The notes beneath the pieces are model-generated. The model made no database searches. It had not been told where the DNA came from and saw nothing but the letters and a program-made list of their open reading frames with translations. Positions 15,616-24,700 of a stretch of DNA of 39,122 nucleotides are shown here, one piece after another. The stretch is from Roseisolibacter sp. H3M3-2 (GTDB lineage: Bacteria > Gemmatimonadota > Gemmatimonadetes > Gemmatimonadales > Gemmatimonadaceae): contig NZ_JARGEK010000006.1 of assembly GCF_029211165.1 (NCBI RefSeq), forward strand, positions 1-39,122, written 5' to 3'. The first letter of the stretch is position 1. Every line of letters starts with the position of its first letter. The translations under genes and the position numbers were made by a program.

Positions 15616-16026
15616 GTGCTCGGACGCCTCCCCGCCGTCGCCGCGCTCCTCCTGCTCCCCGCCGCCCCGGCGGCGGCGCAGTTCCGCGCGGACCCCGGCA
15701 TCGTGATCAACGGCCGCGTCACGGTCACGGTGCAGGCGACGCTGTTCGACCTCGAGGCGCCGTACGTCCCGCTCGCGCGCTTCCGCTTCCTGCTGGTCGG
15801 CCCGCAGCGCGACACGACGACCGTCGTCACCAACGACGCGGGGGTCGTCAGCGTCGGCCTCCCGGCGGGGAGCTACCGCCTCCGCTCCGACGTGCCGATC
15901 GCCTGGAAGGGGGCGGTCTACGAGTGGGACCTGCCGGTGACCGTCCGCCCCTACATGGGGCCGGTCGACCTCACGCCGCGGAACGCGACGGTCAATCGTC
16001 GTGCGGCACGTACGGCGGGGCGCTGA
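15616..16026 (+). CDS. Secreted small beta-domain protein (136 aa)
   Basis: The protein begins with a clear signal peptide (LPAVAALLLLPAAPAAAQ). A single beta-rich domain follows: VTVQATLFDLEAP, FRFLLVGPQRDTTTVVTNDA, VSVGLPAGSYRL and DLPVTVRPYMG. The pattern resembles carboxypeptidase-regulatory or PEGA-like domains that decorate the cell surface. I cannot assign a family with certainty. The GTG start is chosen because the signal peptide begins exactly there. Its 3' end overlaps the 3' end of the convergent XRE regulator by 35 bases. Confidence 0.65.
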   Translation: MLGRLPAVAALLLLPAAPAAAQFRADPGIVINGRVTVTVQATLFDLEAPYVPLARFRFLLVGPQRDTTTVVTNDAGVVSVGLPAGSYRLRSDVPIAWKGAVYEWDLPVTVRPYMGPVDLTPRNATVNRRAARTAGR

Positions 16027-16402
16027 CCGCGGCGCGGTCCTCCTCCAGCATCGCCGCCGCCCGCTCGGCGAGCTGCGCGACCCGGGCCGCCTCGCGCCCG
16101 ATCCCCTCCAGCGCCAGCCGCAGCTCGGCGACCACCGGCGCCTCCGACGGCTCCGCCGCGCCCCCCTCGGTCTCGCCGAGCAGGTGGGAGAGCCGCACCC
16201 CGAGCGCTCCGGCGAGCGCCATGGCGAGCGTCAGGCGGGGCTGCCGCGTCAGGCCGCGCTCCAGCCGCGACACGTCGGACACCTGGACCCCGGCGCGGCG
16301 CGCCAGCTCGCGCAGCGAGAGCCCGCGCCGCTCGCGCAGGACGCGCACGCGGCCGCCGAGGTCGGCCCCGTCGAACGGCTTCCGAGAGCGGTCGTCTTCC
16401 AC
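15992..16402 (-). CDS. XRE-family helix-turn-helix transcriptional regulator
   Basis: This 136-residue regulator has an N-terminal Cro/CI-type HTH over residues 17-72 (RVRVLRERRGLSLRELARRA, GVQVSDVSRLERG). A helical, Glu/Arg-rich C-terminal part (about 85-125) probably dimerises or senses a signal. There is no cupin or peptidase domain. I chose the GTG at 16402 because GGAGG lies three bases before it. An ATG at 16468 would place the start inside the AT-rich promoter region. It is divergent from the two TonB-related lipoproteins at 16.6-17.5 kb and may control them through the intervening operator-like repeats. Confidence 0.85.
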   Translation of the reverse strand: MEDDRSRKPFDGADLGGRVRVLRERRGLSLRELARRAGVQVSDVSRLERGLTRQPRLTLAMALAGALGVRLSHLLGETEGGAAEPSEAPVVAELRLALEGIGREAARVAQLAERAAAMLEEDRAAVSAPPYVPHDD

Positions 16403-16460
16403 GTGCCTCCGGGTGGGTGCTGCGGCGCCATCCGACCGCCCGGGCGCCGACCCCAAGTAC

Positions 16461-16483
16461 ATTAACAAATCGCAACAATTCCG
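16461..16483. promoter_or_regulatory. AT-rich divergent region with 10-bp direct repeats
   Basis: AACAAATCGC (16464-16473) and AACAATTCCG (16474-16483) repeat directly, one helical turn apart, in the most AT-rich spot nearby. The site lies between the XRE gene and the plug lipoprotein gene. It is a candidate operator for the XRE protein and promoter for one or both genes. This is an inference from position. Confidence 0.4.
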
Positions 16484-16579
16484 CCACCACCGGCGTCATG
16501 GCGGAATCGCGGGACCGCGCCGTATGATCGGGAGACGACCCTGATTCATCCCCCGCGGTACCGACTGGAGAGGTGCCCG

Positions 16580-17053
16580 ATGCCGCCGCGTCCCCGCCCG
16601 TCCCGCCCCGCCGCGCCGCCGCTCGCGCTGGGCGCCCTCCTCCTCGCCGCCGCCTGCGGGGGGAAGGCCGCGAGCGGCGCCGCCCCCGCGGCCGCGCCCC
16701 GCGCCTCCGCCGACACGTCGCAGGCCGGGCGCGTCGCCACCACCCGCGACTGGGACGGGCGGAGCAACGCGCGCGTCGAGGAGCTGTTCGCCGGCCGGTT
16801 CCCCGGGGTGCAGGTCTACCAGGCGTCGGGCGGGCTGCAGGTGCGCATCCGCGGCGCGACGTCGCTGCGCGGCAACAACGACCCGCTCTACATCGTCGAC
16901 GGCTTCCCGTACACGCCGGGCGGCGACGGGCTGATCGCGCTCAACCCGAGCGACATCGCGCGCATCGAGGTGCTGAAGGACGCCGCGCAGCTCGCGGAGT
17001 ACGGGTCGCGCGGCGCCAACGGCGTCGTGAAGATCACGACCAAGAAGCGCTGA
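16580..17053 (+). CDS. Stand-alone TonB-receptor plug-domain lipoprotein
   Basis: This 157-residue protein has a lipoprotein signal peptide (LALGALLLAAAC, Cys 26) and then only a TonB-dependent-receptor plug domain. Visible pieces are GRFPGVQVYQASGGLQVRIR, GATSLRGNNDPLYIVDGFPY, LNPSDIARIEVLKDAAQ and EYGSRGANGVVKITTKK, a SusC-like pattern. No barrel follows. AGAGG lies about six bases before the ATG. The next gene, 14 bases downstream, encodes a TonB-C-like lipoprotein, so the two likely work together at the outer membrane or periplasm. The function of a plug without a barrel is unknown; gating, scaffolding or ligand presentation are guesses. Confidence 0.82.
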   Translation: MPPRPRPSRPAAPPLALGALLLAAACGGKAASGAAPAAAPRASADTSQAGRVATTRDWDGRSNARVEELFAGRFPGVQVYQASGGLQVRIRGATSLRGNNDPLYIVDGFPYTPGGDGLIALNPSDIARIEVLKDAAQLAEYGSRGANGVVKITTKKR

Positions 17054-17067
17054 GCGCGCGCGCCGAC

Positions 17068-17496
17068 GTGCACGTCCGCCGCGGCGGTCCCGCCCTCGCG
17101 CTCCTGCTGGCCGCGGGCTTCGCGGCGGGCGCCTGCGCGCGGCGCGCCCCGGCCCCGCTCCCGCCCGACGCATCCGTCGCGTCCGCGGCGGGGCCCTTCG
17201 AGGCGAGCCAGGTGGACAGGCGCCCGCGGCTCCTCGGCTGCGAGGCGCCCTACCTGCTGACGAGCGTCGGGGTCCGCTCCGGCCCGGGGTCCGGCGCGCG
17301 ACCGGTCACCCTCCTCGTCGATCCGCTGGGGCGCGTGGTCCCCGGCACGGTCGACCGGCAGCAGGATCGCGGGCCGACGCGGCCGCCGCTGCCGGCCGGC
17401 ATGGAGGAGGCGATCCTCACCTGCCGCTACGCGCCCGGGGAGCGCGGCGGGCAGCAGGTCTCGGTGTGGACCAGCTCCGTGTTCAACCTCCCCTGA
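17068..17496 (+). CDS. Lipoprotein with TonB C-terminal-like domain
   Basis: This 142-residue protein has a hydrophobic signal segment ending in a probable lipobox (AAGAC, Cys 23). The mature part has the order seen in TonB C-terminal domains: VTLLVDPLGRVVPGTVDR, then EEAILTCRYAPGERGGQQVS and a final strand VWTSSVFNL. It lacks the membrane anchor and Pro-rich spacer of a true TonB, so it is unlikely to transmit energy. Two extra cysteines (LLGCEAP, LTCRY) could form a disulfide. It starts 14 bases after the plug lipoprotein and shares its operon. The TonB-C assignment is by pattern and moderately sure. Confidence 0.65.
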   Translation: MHVRRGGPALALLLAAGFAAGACARRAPAPLPPDASVASAAGPFEASQVDRRPRLLGCEAPYLLTSVGVRSGPGSGARPVTLLVDPLGRVVPGTVDRQQDRGPTRPPLPAGMEEAILTCRYAPGERGGQQVSVWTSSVFNLP

Positions 17497-17502
17497 CGGC
17501 CG

Positions 17503-18327
17503 TCACGCGCCGCGCGCCCACTTGATGCGCGTGTAGGCGACGCGGAACCCCGCGCGCTCGGCGTTCACCTGCGACGTGCTGCCGGGCGCGGCGCCCATCA
17601 TCGCCAGGTCGCACCCGCGCGCCGCCGCGTACGCGAGGCGCGCGGCCAGCAGCGCCCCCTGCGCCCCGCGCCCGCGCCACGCCGGGAGCGTACTCGCGCC
17701 GGCGAGGACCACGACCTCCCCGTGCAGCGCCACCGCGCCCGCCCCCGCCGGCGTGCCGTCGATCTCGGCGACGAAGCACGCCATCCCCTCGGCGCGCGCG
17801 GTGACGCCGCCGAACTCGCGCATGAACGCGGCCGCCTCGGGCGTCTCGCTCCACCCGCCGGCCGACAGGTCGGCCCACGCCGCGCGCTCGCCGGCGCCGA
17901 TCGGGCGCGCGGTCACCCCGGCCCCGCGCGGCGGCGGGGGCGCGTAGCCGGCCAGCGGCTGGTGCAGCACGGTCGTCAGCTCGATCGGGCGGTAGCCGCG
18001 CGCGGCGAACAGCGCGAGGTGCGCGGGGTCGGCGAGCGGCGACACCTCGTGGTACGCCGCCGCGCCCCGCGCGTCGAAGAACGCCTCCAGCGCCTCGAGG
18101 TGCGCCGGCTCGGCGGGCGCGAACAGCCCGAAGCCGAACGTCTGCGTGATCGGCGAGCCGACGCCGTCGAACATCGCCCACGTGCCGGCGACGTCGGTCC
18201 ACGTCGCGCCGACCGCGGGCGCGACCTCGGCGCGCGCGACCACGAACGCGGCGTTCGCGCTCGCCTCCGCGCGCTCCAGCCGCCGCGCCAGCGCGAGGTC
18301 GGTGCGGGCGACCGCGGCGGCGCTCAT
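17503..18327 (-). CDS. GNAT-family N-acetyltransferase
   Basis: This 274-residue protein has the GNAT acetyl-CoA site at the C-terminal end: VVVLAGASTLPAWRGRGAQG, with the RGRGAQG pyrophosphate loop, followed by ALLAARLAYAAARGCDLAMM and SQVNAERAGFRVAYTRIKW. The N-terminal half may be a degenerate second GNAT fold. It is cytoplasmic, and the substrate is unknown. Its ATG overlaps the stop of the upstream amidohydrolase (ATGA), so the two are made together. One possibility is that it acts on amines released by that hydrolase. Confidence 0.85.
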   Translation of the reverse strand: MSAAAVARTDLALARRLERAEASANAAFVVARAEVAPAVGATWTDVAGTWAMFDGVGSPITQTFGFGLFAPAEPAHLEALEAFFDARGAAAYHEVSPLADPAHLALFAARGYRPIELTTVLHQPLAGYAPPPPRGAGVTARPIGAGERAAWADLSAGGWSETPEAAAFMREFGGVTARAEGMACFVAEIDGTPAGAGAVALHGEVVVLAGASTLPAWRGRGAQGALLAARLAYAAARGCDLAMMGAAPGSTSQVNAERAGFRVAYTRIKWARGA

Positions 18328-20018
18328 CGCGCGCCCCCCGTCCACCCCGCCCCGCGCACGACGCGCCCCGGCGTCGCGCCCGTGTGCCGCCCGTCGCGCC
18401 AGACGGCGACGCCGTTCACCCAGGTGCCGCGCACGCCGGCGGCCAGCTGGTGCGGGCGGTCGAACGTCGCGCGGTCGGCGACCGTCGCGGGGTCGAACAG
18501 CACGAGGTCCGCGTGCATCCCCTCGCGCACCAGCCCGCGGTCGCGCAGCCTCAGCGCCGCTGCGGTGGCGCCGGTCATGCGCCGCACCGCGTCCTCGAGC
18601 GCCAGCACCGAGTCGGCGCGCACGTACTTGCCCAGGACGCGCGCGAACGCGCCGTAGGCGCGCGGGTGGGTGAGGCCGCGCGCGCTGTCCGGGTCGAAGC
18701 CGCCGGCGTCGCTGCCGATCGTCACCCACGGGCGGCGCAGCTGCATCGCGACGTTCGCCTCGTCCATGCTGAACGTGATCTTGCCGAGCCGGTTCTCCTC
18801 GGCGAGCACGGCGTCGATCACCGCGTCGGGCCAGGGCTTGCCCATGGCCGCGGCGACGGCCGGGAGACGCTGGCCGCTCAGCGCCTGCCACTCGGGGCGG
18901 CGGAAGCCGATCACCATCACCGCCTCGGGGTCGCGCTGGCAGTAGTCGGCGGCGCCGGGCGCGGTGTCGGTCATGGCGACGCGGATGCGCGCGCGCGTCG
19001 CGGCGTCGGCGAGGTTGGCGAGCAGCTTCCCGTCGGCCGACGCCCAGTCGGGGAAGCACGACGCGAGCGTGTTCCCCGACGCCGCGTACGGGTACATCGT
19101 CGCCGTGACGTCGAGCCCCGCCGCGCGCGCCGAGTCGATCCTGGCGACCATGCGCGCCGCCTTGGGCCAGTTGCGGCGCCCGGCGGCCTTGAGGTGGTAC
19201 ACGATCACCGGCACGCCCCCCTCGCGCCCGACGCGGAACGCCTCGTCCATCGCCTCGAACAGCGAGTCGTCCTCCGACCGCATGTGCGTGATGTACGTGC
19301 CGTGCAGCGGCGCCATCGCCCGCGCCTGCGCGACCAGCTCCGCGGTGCCGGCGAAGCTGCCGGGCGGGTAGATCAGCGCGCTCGACACGCCGAACGCGCC
19401 GTCGCGCATCGCGTCGGCGACCACGCGCCGCATCGTGTCGAGCGCCGCCGCGTCGGCGGGCCCCTGCCGCTGCCCCATCGCGTACGCGCGCACCGTGGTG
19501 GCGCCGAGGTACGAGCCGACGTTGACCGAGTTGGGGTGGGCGCCGAGCGCGTCGAGCCAGGCGCCGAAGCCGCGCGCGCCGCGGAACCGCGCGTGCAGCC
19601 GCCGCGGCGTCGAGTCCTCGGCGGCGAGCAGCGCCTGCACCGCGTCGTTCACCGGCGCCGGCGTGGTGGACTCGCCGAGGATCTCGGTCGTGACCCCCTG
19701 CGCCACCTTCCCCACCACGCGCCCGTCGCGCCACAGCAGCGCGTCCCACGAGTGGCTCTGGATGTCGATGAACCCCGGCGCCACCACGAGCCCGCGCGCG
19801 TCCACCCGCTCGCGCGTCGCGGCGTCCGCCAGCGCGCCCCCCGGCGCCACCCGCACGATCCGGTCGCCGCGCACCGCGACGTCGGCATACGTCCACGGGT
19901 TGCCCGTGCCGTCGACCAGGCGGCCGCCGGTCAGGACGAGATCGTAGCTGCCCTGCGCGCCTCGGGGCGCGTGGGCGCAGGCCGTCAGCGCGAGCGCGGC
20001 GAGGAGGACGCGTTTCAT
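18324..20018 (-). CDS. N-acyl-D-amino-acid deacylase-like amidohydrolase lipoprotein
   Basis: This 564-residue amidohydrolase-superfamily enzyme has a lipoprotein signal (VLLAALALTAC, Cys 14), so it should be anchored outside the cytoplasmic membrane. The family frame is clear: DLVLTGGRLVDGTGNPW, APGFIDIQSHSWD, GTYITHMRSED (His 245), VIVYHLK (His 275), GSDAGGFDPD (Asp 437), then GLVREGMHADLVLFDP. Two usual metal ligands of D-aminoacylases differ: Gln 87 replaces the first His of HxH, and the usual Cys in the VTT-GN(C) region is replaced in VTTEILGEST. The ATG at 20018 is chosen because the signal peptide starts there. A neighbouring GNAT gene is coupled to it. Confidence 0.85.
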   Translation of the reverse strand: MKRVLLAALALTACAHAPRGAQGSYDLVLTGGRLVDGTGNPWTYADVAVRGDRIVRVAPGGALADAATRERVDARGLVVAPGFIDIQSHSWDALLWRDGRVVGKVAQGVTTEILGESTTPAPVNDAVQALLAAEDSTPRRLHARFRGARGFGAWLDALGAHPNSVNVGSYLGATTVRAYAMGQRQGPADAAALDTMRRVVADAMRDGAFGVSSALIYPPGSFAGTAELVAQARAMAPLHGTYITHMRSEDDSLFEAMDEAFRVGREGGVPVIVYHLKAAGRRNWPKAARMVARIDSARAAGLDVTATMYPYAASGNTLASCFPDWASADGKLLANLADAATRARIRVAMTDTAPGAADYCQRDPEAVMVIGFRRPEWQALSGQRLPAVAAAMGKPWPDAVIDAVLAEENRLGKITFSMDEANVAMQLRRPWVTIGSDAGGFDPDSARGLTHPRAYGAFARVLGKYVRADSVLALEDAVRRMTGATAAALRLRDRGLVREGMHADLVLFDPATVADRATFDRPHQLAAGVRGTWVNGVAVWRDGRHTGATPGRVVRGAGWTGGAR

Positions 20019-20049
20019 GCGCGCGATGCTAACGCTCGGCACGTGCTTT

Positions 20050-20130
20050 CGACAGGATTACGGGACTCTGCAGGATTGACAGGAAAGGGCACCTCTCCTG
20101 TGAATCCTGCGCAATCCTGGAATCCTGTCG
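20050..20130. repeat. CAGGATT-based hairpin in a divergent intergenic region
   Basis: CGACAGGATT (20050-20059) pairs with AATCCTGTCG (20121-20130). Inside, CAGGATTGACAGGA (20071-20084) pairs with 13 of 14 bases of TCCTGTGAATCCTG (20096-20109). Units of CAGGATT recur in each arm. The gap lies between divergent starts, so this is not a terminator. The right arm ends one base before the ATG at 20132 and leaves no room for a normal ribosome site. Confidence 0.75.
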
Positions 20131-20131
20131 A

Positions 20132-20767
20132 ATGCCTTTTACCCTGGCCGTCCTCGGCTCCACCGGCCGCACCGGCCGCCGTCTCGTGGAGATGGCCCTC
20201 GCTGAGGGGCACACCGTCCGCGCCCTCGCCCGCGACCCGGCGAAGCTGGCCGACCTCGCGCACGACCGGCTCACGGTCCACCGGGGCGACGCCACCGTCC
20301 CCGCCGACGTCGACGCGCTGGTCGCGGGGAGCGACGCCGTGGTCAGCGCGCTCGGCGGCGGCTCGCTCGCCGATCCGGGGAGGGCGCGCTCCGACGGCGT
20401 CCGGCACGCGGCTGCGGCGATGGCCCGGCACGGCGTCGCGCGCTTCGTCGGCGTCGCGGGCGGGGGTATCCTCGACCTGCCCGGGGTCGGGCTGCGCGCC
20501 GACCGGCCGGGGTACCCCGAGGGGTTCCGGCGCGTCAGCCGCGAGCACCTGGCCGCCTGGCACGCGCTGCGCGACACCGGCCTGACGTGGACGCTGGCGT
20601 GCACCGGCGACATCGTCCCGGGCCCGCGCACCGGCGCCTACCGCGTCCTCCCCGACGTGATGCCCGAGGGCGGGCGGCGCATCACGATCGACGACCTGGC
20701 CGACTTCGTGCTCCGCGAGCTGGCCGAGACGCGCTTCCCGCGGCGCCGCGTGGGCGTGGCCGAGTAG
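20132..20767 (+). CDS. NAD(P)-binding Rossmann protein (atypical SDR, BVR-B/NmrA-like)
   Basis: This 211-residue cytoplasmic protein starts with FTLAVLGSTGRTGRRLVE, the GxTGxxG nucleotide loop of atypical short-chain dehydrogenases. RALARDPAKL (NADP-type Arg) follows, then DAVVSALGGG and VARFVGVAGGGILD. The C-terminal ITIDDLADFVLREL is typical of biliverdin-reductase-B/NmrA-like proteins. The substrate is unknown. No Shine-Dalgarno site is visible because the CAGGATT hairpin reaches to within one base of the ATG. PPK2 follows 38 bases later. Confidence 0.85.
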   Translation: MPFTLAVLGSTGRTGRRLVEMALAEGHTVRALARDPAKLADLAHDRLTVHRGDATVPADVDALVAGSDAVVSALGGGSLADPGRARSDGVRHAAAAMARHGVARFVGVAGGGILDLPGVGLRADRPGYPEGFRRVSREHLAAWHALRDTGLTWTLACTGDIVPGPRTGAYRVLPDVMPEGGRRITIDDLADFVLRELAETRFPRRRVGVAE

Positions 20768-20805
20768 GCGCGACCGCGCGGGCGCGCCCCCCGACCCGCC
20801 CCCGC

Positions 20806-21642
20806 ATGGCCGACCTCGCGCTCGACCCGATCCGCCCCGGCACCGCCCCCGCCCTCGCCGACGCCGAGGCGGCGCCCCCCGACGGGCTCCCGCGCGGCAA
20901 GTCGGCGCTCGCCGACGCCATCGACGAGGCGGCCGACGCGCTCGGCGACCGGCAGCAGGCGCTCTACGCCGACGGCCGCCACGCCGTGCTGGTCGTGCTC
21001 CAGGGGCGCGACGCGTCGGGGAAGGACGGCGCGATCCGGCGCGTCTTCCGCGGCTGCTCCCCGCTCGGGCTCCACGTCGCCGGCTTCTCGGCGCCCACCG
21101 CGCGCGAGCTGGCGCACGACTTCCTCTGGCGCGTGCACCGCGAGGTGCCGGCGCGGCGCTACCTCGGCGTGTTCAACCGCTCGCACTACGAGGACGTCCT
21201 CGTGGCGCGGGTGCGCGGGCTCGTCCCCGAGGCCGCGTGGCGCGCGCGCTTCGCGCAGATCGTCGCCTTCGAGGAGCTCCTCGCCGCCGCCGGGGTGCGG
21301 GTGCTCAAGTTCATGCTCCACGTCTCGCGCGCCGAGCAGCGGAAGCGGCTCCTGGAGCGGCTTGACGACCCGGCCAAGCGGTGGAAGTTCGACCCCGCGG
21401 ACCTCGACGACCGCGACGCGTGGGACGCCTACACCGACGCCTACCGCGACGCGATCGCCCGCTGCGGCACGGCCGCCGCGCCCTGGTTCGTGGTGCCGGC
21501 CGACGACAAGAAGGTCCGCGACCTCCTGATCGCGCGCACGCTGGTGCGGGAGCTCGACGCGCTCGGGCTGCGGGTCCCCGAGGCCGCGTTCGACGTGGAG
21601 GCGGCGCGGGCGCGGCTGGCCGGCGGCGCGCCCGGCGATTGA
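20806..21642 (+). CDS. ppk2: Polyphosphate kinase 2 (PPK2), probably class III
   Basis: This 278-residue kinase uses polyphosphate to phosphorylate nucleotides. It has the Walker A motif GRDASGKD (residues 67-74), the Walker B region GVFNRSHYEDVL (121-132) and the lid RLDDPAKRWKF. The FNRSHYED version is characteristic of class III PPK2 enzymes, which accept both AMP and ADP; class I enzymes usually have DRSWY there. The N-terminal 30 residues are Pro/Ala-rich and probably disordered. It likely regenerates ATP from polyphosphate. It may be co-transcribed with the upstream Rossmann protein. Confidence 0.92.
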   Translation: MADLALDPIRPGTAPALADAEAAPPDGLPRGKSALADAIDEAADALGDRQQALYADGRHAVLVVLQGRDASGKDGAIRRVFRGCSPLGLHVAGFSAPTARELAHDFLWRVHREVPARRYLGVFNRSHYEDVLVARVRGLVPEAAWRARFAQIVAFEELLAAAGVRVLKFMLHVSRAEQRKRLLERLDDPAKRWKFDPADLDDRDAWDAYTDAYRDAIARCGTAAAPWFVVPADDKKVRDLLIARTLVRELDALGLRVPEAAFDVEAARARLAGGAPGD

Positions 21643-21683
21643 CGCGGGGCGGCCCCGCGCGCAGCGTGGTGACGCCTCGACCT

Positions 21684-21700
21684 GTTGACGTTCCGTCAAC
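21684..21700 (+). promoter_or_regulatory. Small perfect inverted repeat upstream of the BNR gene
   Basis: GTTGACG and CGTCAAC flank a TTC centre, 33 bases before the ATG at 21734. It could be an operator or a small leader hairpin. It includes a TTGACG that resembles a -35 box, but no matching -10 follows. Confidence 0.3.
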
Positions 21701-21733
21701 TCGGGCTGCCGTCACCCCCCATCCGCCCCGCGC

Positions 21734-24700
21734 ATGCGCGTCCCGCGTCTCCTCCCCTCGCTCGCCGGCCTCGCGCTGACGGGCGCCCTCGCCCCGCCGG
21801 CCGGCGCGCAGCCGGTCACCAAGGACGGGCCAGCCGGCGCCGCGAGCGCCGCCGCGGGCGGGTCCGCCGCCCAGGCGTCGGCCGTCGACACGACGGTGCT
21901 GTCGGCGCTCCGGTGGCGTCCCATCGGCCCGGCCAACATGGGCGGCCGCGTCGCCGACGTGGAGGGGCTGCCGTCGCCGTCCAAGACGTTCTACGTCGCC
22001 ACCGCCGCCGGCGGCATCTGGAAGACCACCAACAACGGCACGACCTTCCGCCCGGTCTTCGACGACCAGCGGTGCATCTCGATGGGCGACCTCGCGATCG
22101 CCCCGAGCGACACCAACGTCGTCTACGCCGGCACCGGCGAGCCGAACTCGCGCAACTCGATCTCCCCCGGGTGCGGCGTCTACAAGTCGACCGACGGCGG
22201 GCGCTCGTGGGCCTTCCTCGGGCTGCCGCAGTCGGAGCACATCGGCCGCATCGTCGTCGACCCGCGCGACGCCAACGTCGCCTACGTCGCGGCGCTCGGG
22301 CCGGCGTGGCGGAGCGGCGGGGAGCGCGGGCTGTACAAGACCACCGACGGCGGGAAGACGTGGGCGGTCGCCAAGTCGGTCGGCGACAAGGCCGGCTTCG
22401 TCGACGTCGAGCTCGACCCGACCAACCCGGACGTCGTGTGGGCGGCCAGCTACGAGCGCGTGCGCGGGCCGTACTTCCTCAAGTCGGGCGGCCCCGGCTC
22501 GGCGCTCTGGAAGTCGACCGACGCCGGCAAGTCGTGGACGCAGGTGAAGGGGGGCGGGCTCCCCGCCAGCGCGCTCGGCCGCCTCGAGATCGCCATCGCC
22601 GCCAGCGACCCGAAGGTGATGTACCTGATGGTCGAGGCGGACACGATGCCCAACGCCGAGAAGGGGAAGAAGGCGCAGACGCGCCCCTCCGGCCTGTACC
22701 GCTCCGCCGACGGCGGCGCGACGTGGGAGCGCACGAACAACGAGAACGTGCGCCCGTTCTACTACTCGCAGGTGCGCGTCGACCCGAAGAACCCGAACCG
22801 CGTCTACTGGTCGTCGACGCCGGTCAAGGTCTCCGACGAGGGCGGCAAGAACGCGCGCAACGCGACCGTGGGCATCCACGTCGACCACCACGCGATGTGG
22901 ATCGACCCGGCGGACCCGCAGCGCGTGGTCGTCGGCAACGACGGCGGCGTCGCCATCAGCTACGACCGGGGCGGGAGCTACAACATGCTCAACCACCTCC
23001 CGATCGGGCAGTTCTACAACATCAGCTACGACATGGCGGTGCCGTACCGCGTGTGCGGCGGGCTGCAGGACAACGGCTCGTGGTGCGGCCCGTCGCGGCG
23101 CCGCGGCGGCGCGATCACCAACGCGATGTGGGCGACGGTGAACGGCGGCGACGGCTTCGTCACCGCGCAGGACCCGACCGACCCGAACACGGTGTACGCC
23201 GAGTCGCAGGGCGGCAACATGGCGCGCATCGACATGGCGACGGGCGAGCGCACGCCGCTCGTGAAGCCGCAGTGGCGCGGCCGCTACATGCAGTGGGAGG
23301 ACTCGATCCTCACCGAGCGCCCCGACACGACGCGCCCGATGACGGCCGAGCAGCGCCGCCGCCTGGAGGCGTTCCGCCAGCGCCAGCGCGCCGACTCGTC
23401 GGAGTACGACATCCGCTGGAACTGGAACACGCCGTTCTTCCTGTCGTGGCACAACCCGCGGGTGTTCTACAGCGCGGCCAACCGCGTGCTCAAGAGCACG
23501 GACCGCGGCAACGCCCTGTACTTCATCTCGCCCGACCTGACGACGAAGGACGCCGAGAAGATCCGCGTCTCGACGCGCACGACGGGCGGCATCACGCCCG
23601 ACGCCACGGGCGCCGAGACGTTCAGCACGATCGTGTCGCTAAACGAGTCGCCGGTGCAGGCCGGGCGCCTGTACGCCGGCACCGACGACGGCAAGGTGTG
23701 GGTCAGCCCGAACGACGGCGCCACGTGGACGGACCTCACGGGCCGCTTCGCGGGCGTGCCGGCCGGCACCTACGTCAGCCGCATCGAGCCGAGCTGGAAG
23801 GACACGTCGGTCTTCTACGTCACGTTCGACAACCACCGCCGCGGCGACTTCGCGCCGTACGTCTACATGACGCGCGACGGCGGGCGCACCTTCCGCTCGA
23901 TCGCGGCGAACCTTCCGACGGGCGGGCCGAACTTCGCGCACGTGATCCGCGAGGACCCGGTGAACCCGGACCTGCTGTACGTGGGCACGGACGTCGGCGT
24001 GTACGTGTCGCTCGACCGCGGCGGGTCGTGGTCGAAGTTCATGAGCGGGCTGCCGACGGTGCCGGTGCACGACCTGCGCGTCCACCCGCGCGAGCGCGAG
24101 CTGATCGCGGGCACGCACGGGCGCGCGATCTGGATCGTCGACGTGGCGCCGCTGCAGGAGATGAGCGCGGCGACGCTCGCGAAGGCGACGCACGTGTTCA
24201 CGCCGAAGACGGCGCTGCAGTACGGCGAGCAGCCGATGGAGGGCCACAGCACCGGCAACCAGTGGTGGGCCGCGCCGAGCCCGGCGTACGGCGCGCTGGT
24301 GTCGTACCGGATCGCGCCGGGCACGAAGGTCGACGGCCCGGTGCGCGTCGCCGTGCTGGGTCCGATGGGCGACACGCTGCGCGCCTTCGCGAACGCGCCG
24401 AACGCGCCGGGCGTGCACACGATCCTGTGGGACATGCGCGGCCGTCCGGCCACGCGCACCCTGTCGCCGGCCGAGCGCCGCGACTCGATCGACAACGTGC
24501 GCCGCACGATCGCCATCGTGGACTCGCTGGTGAACGAGAAGGTCGTCCCGGCGGCGATGGCGGATCGCATCAAGGCGGCCGCGACCGGCGGCCAGCAGGC
24601 GCTGCAGCAGCTCGCCGCGCAGTTCGGCGTGGCCGGCGGCGGGGGCGGCGGCGGGGGCGGGGGCGGCGGCGCGAACGCGCGCGGCACCGTCACGCCGGTC

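Noticed and set aside
21685-21690. TTGACG as a sigma-70 -35 box for the BNR gene
   Set aside because: No -10 hexamer lies 16-18 bases downstream. The sequence is half of a small inverted repeat.
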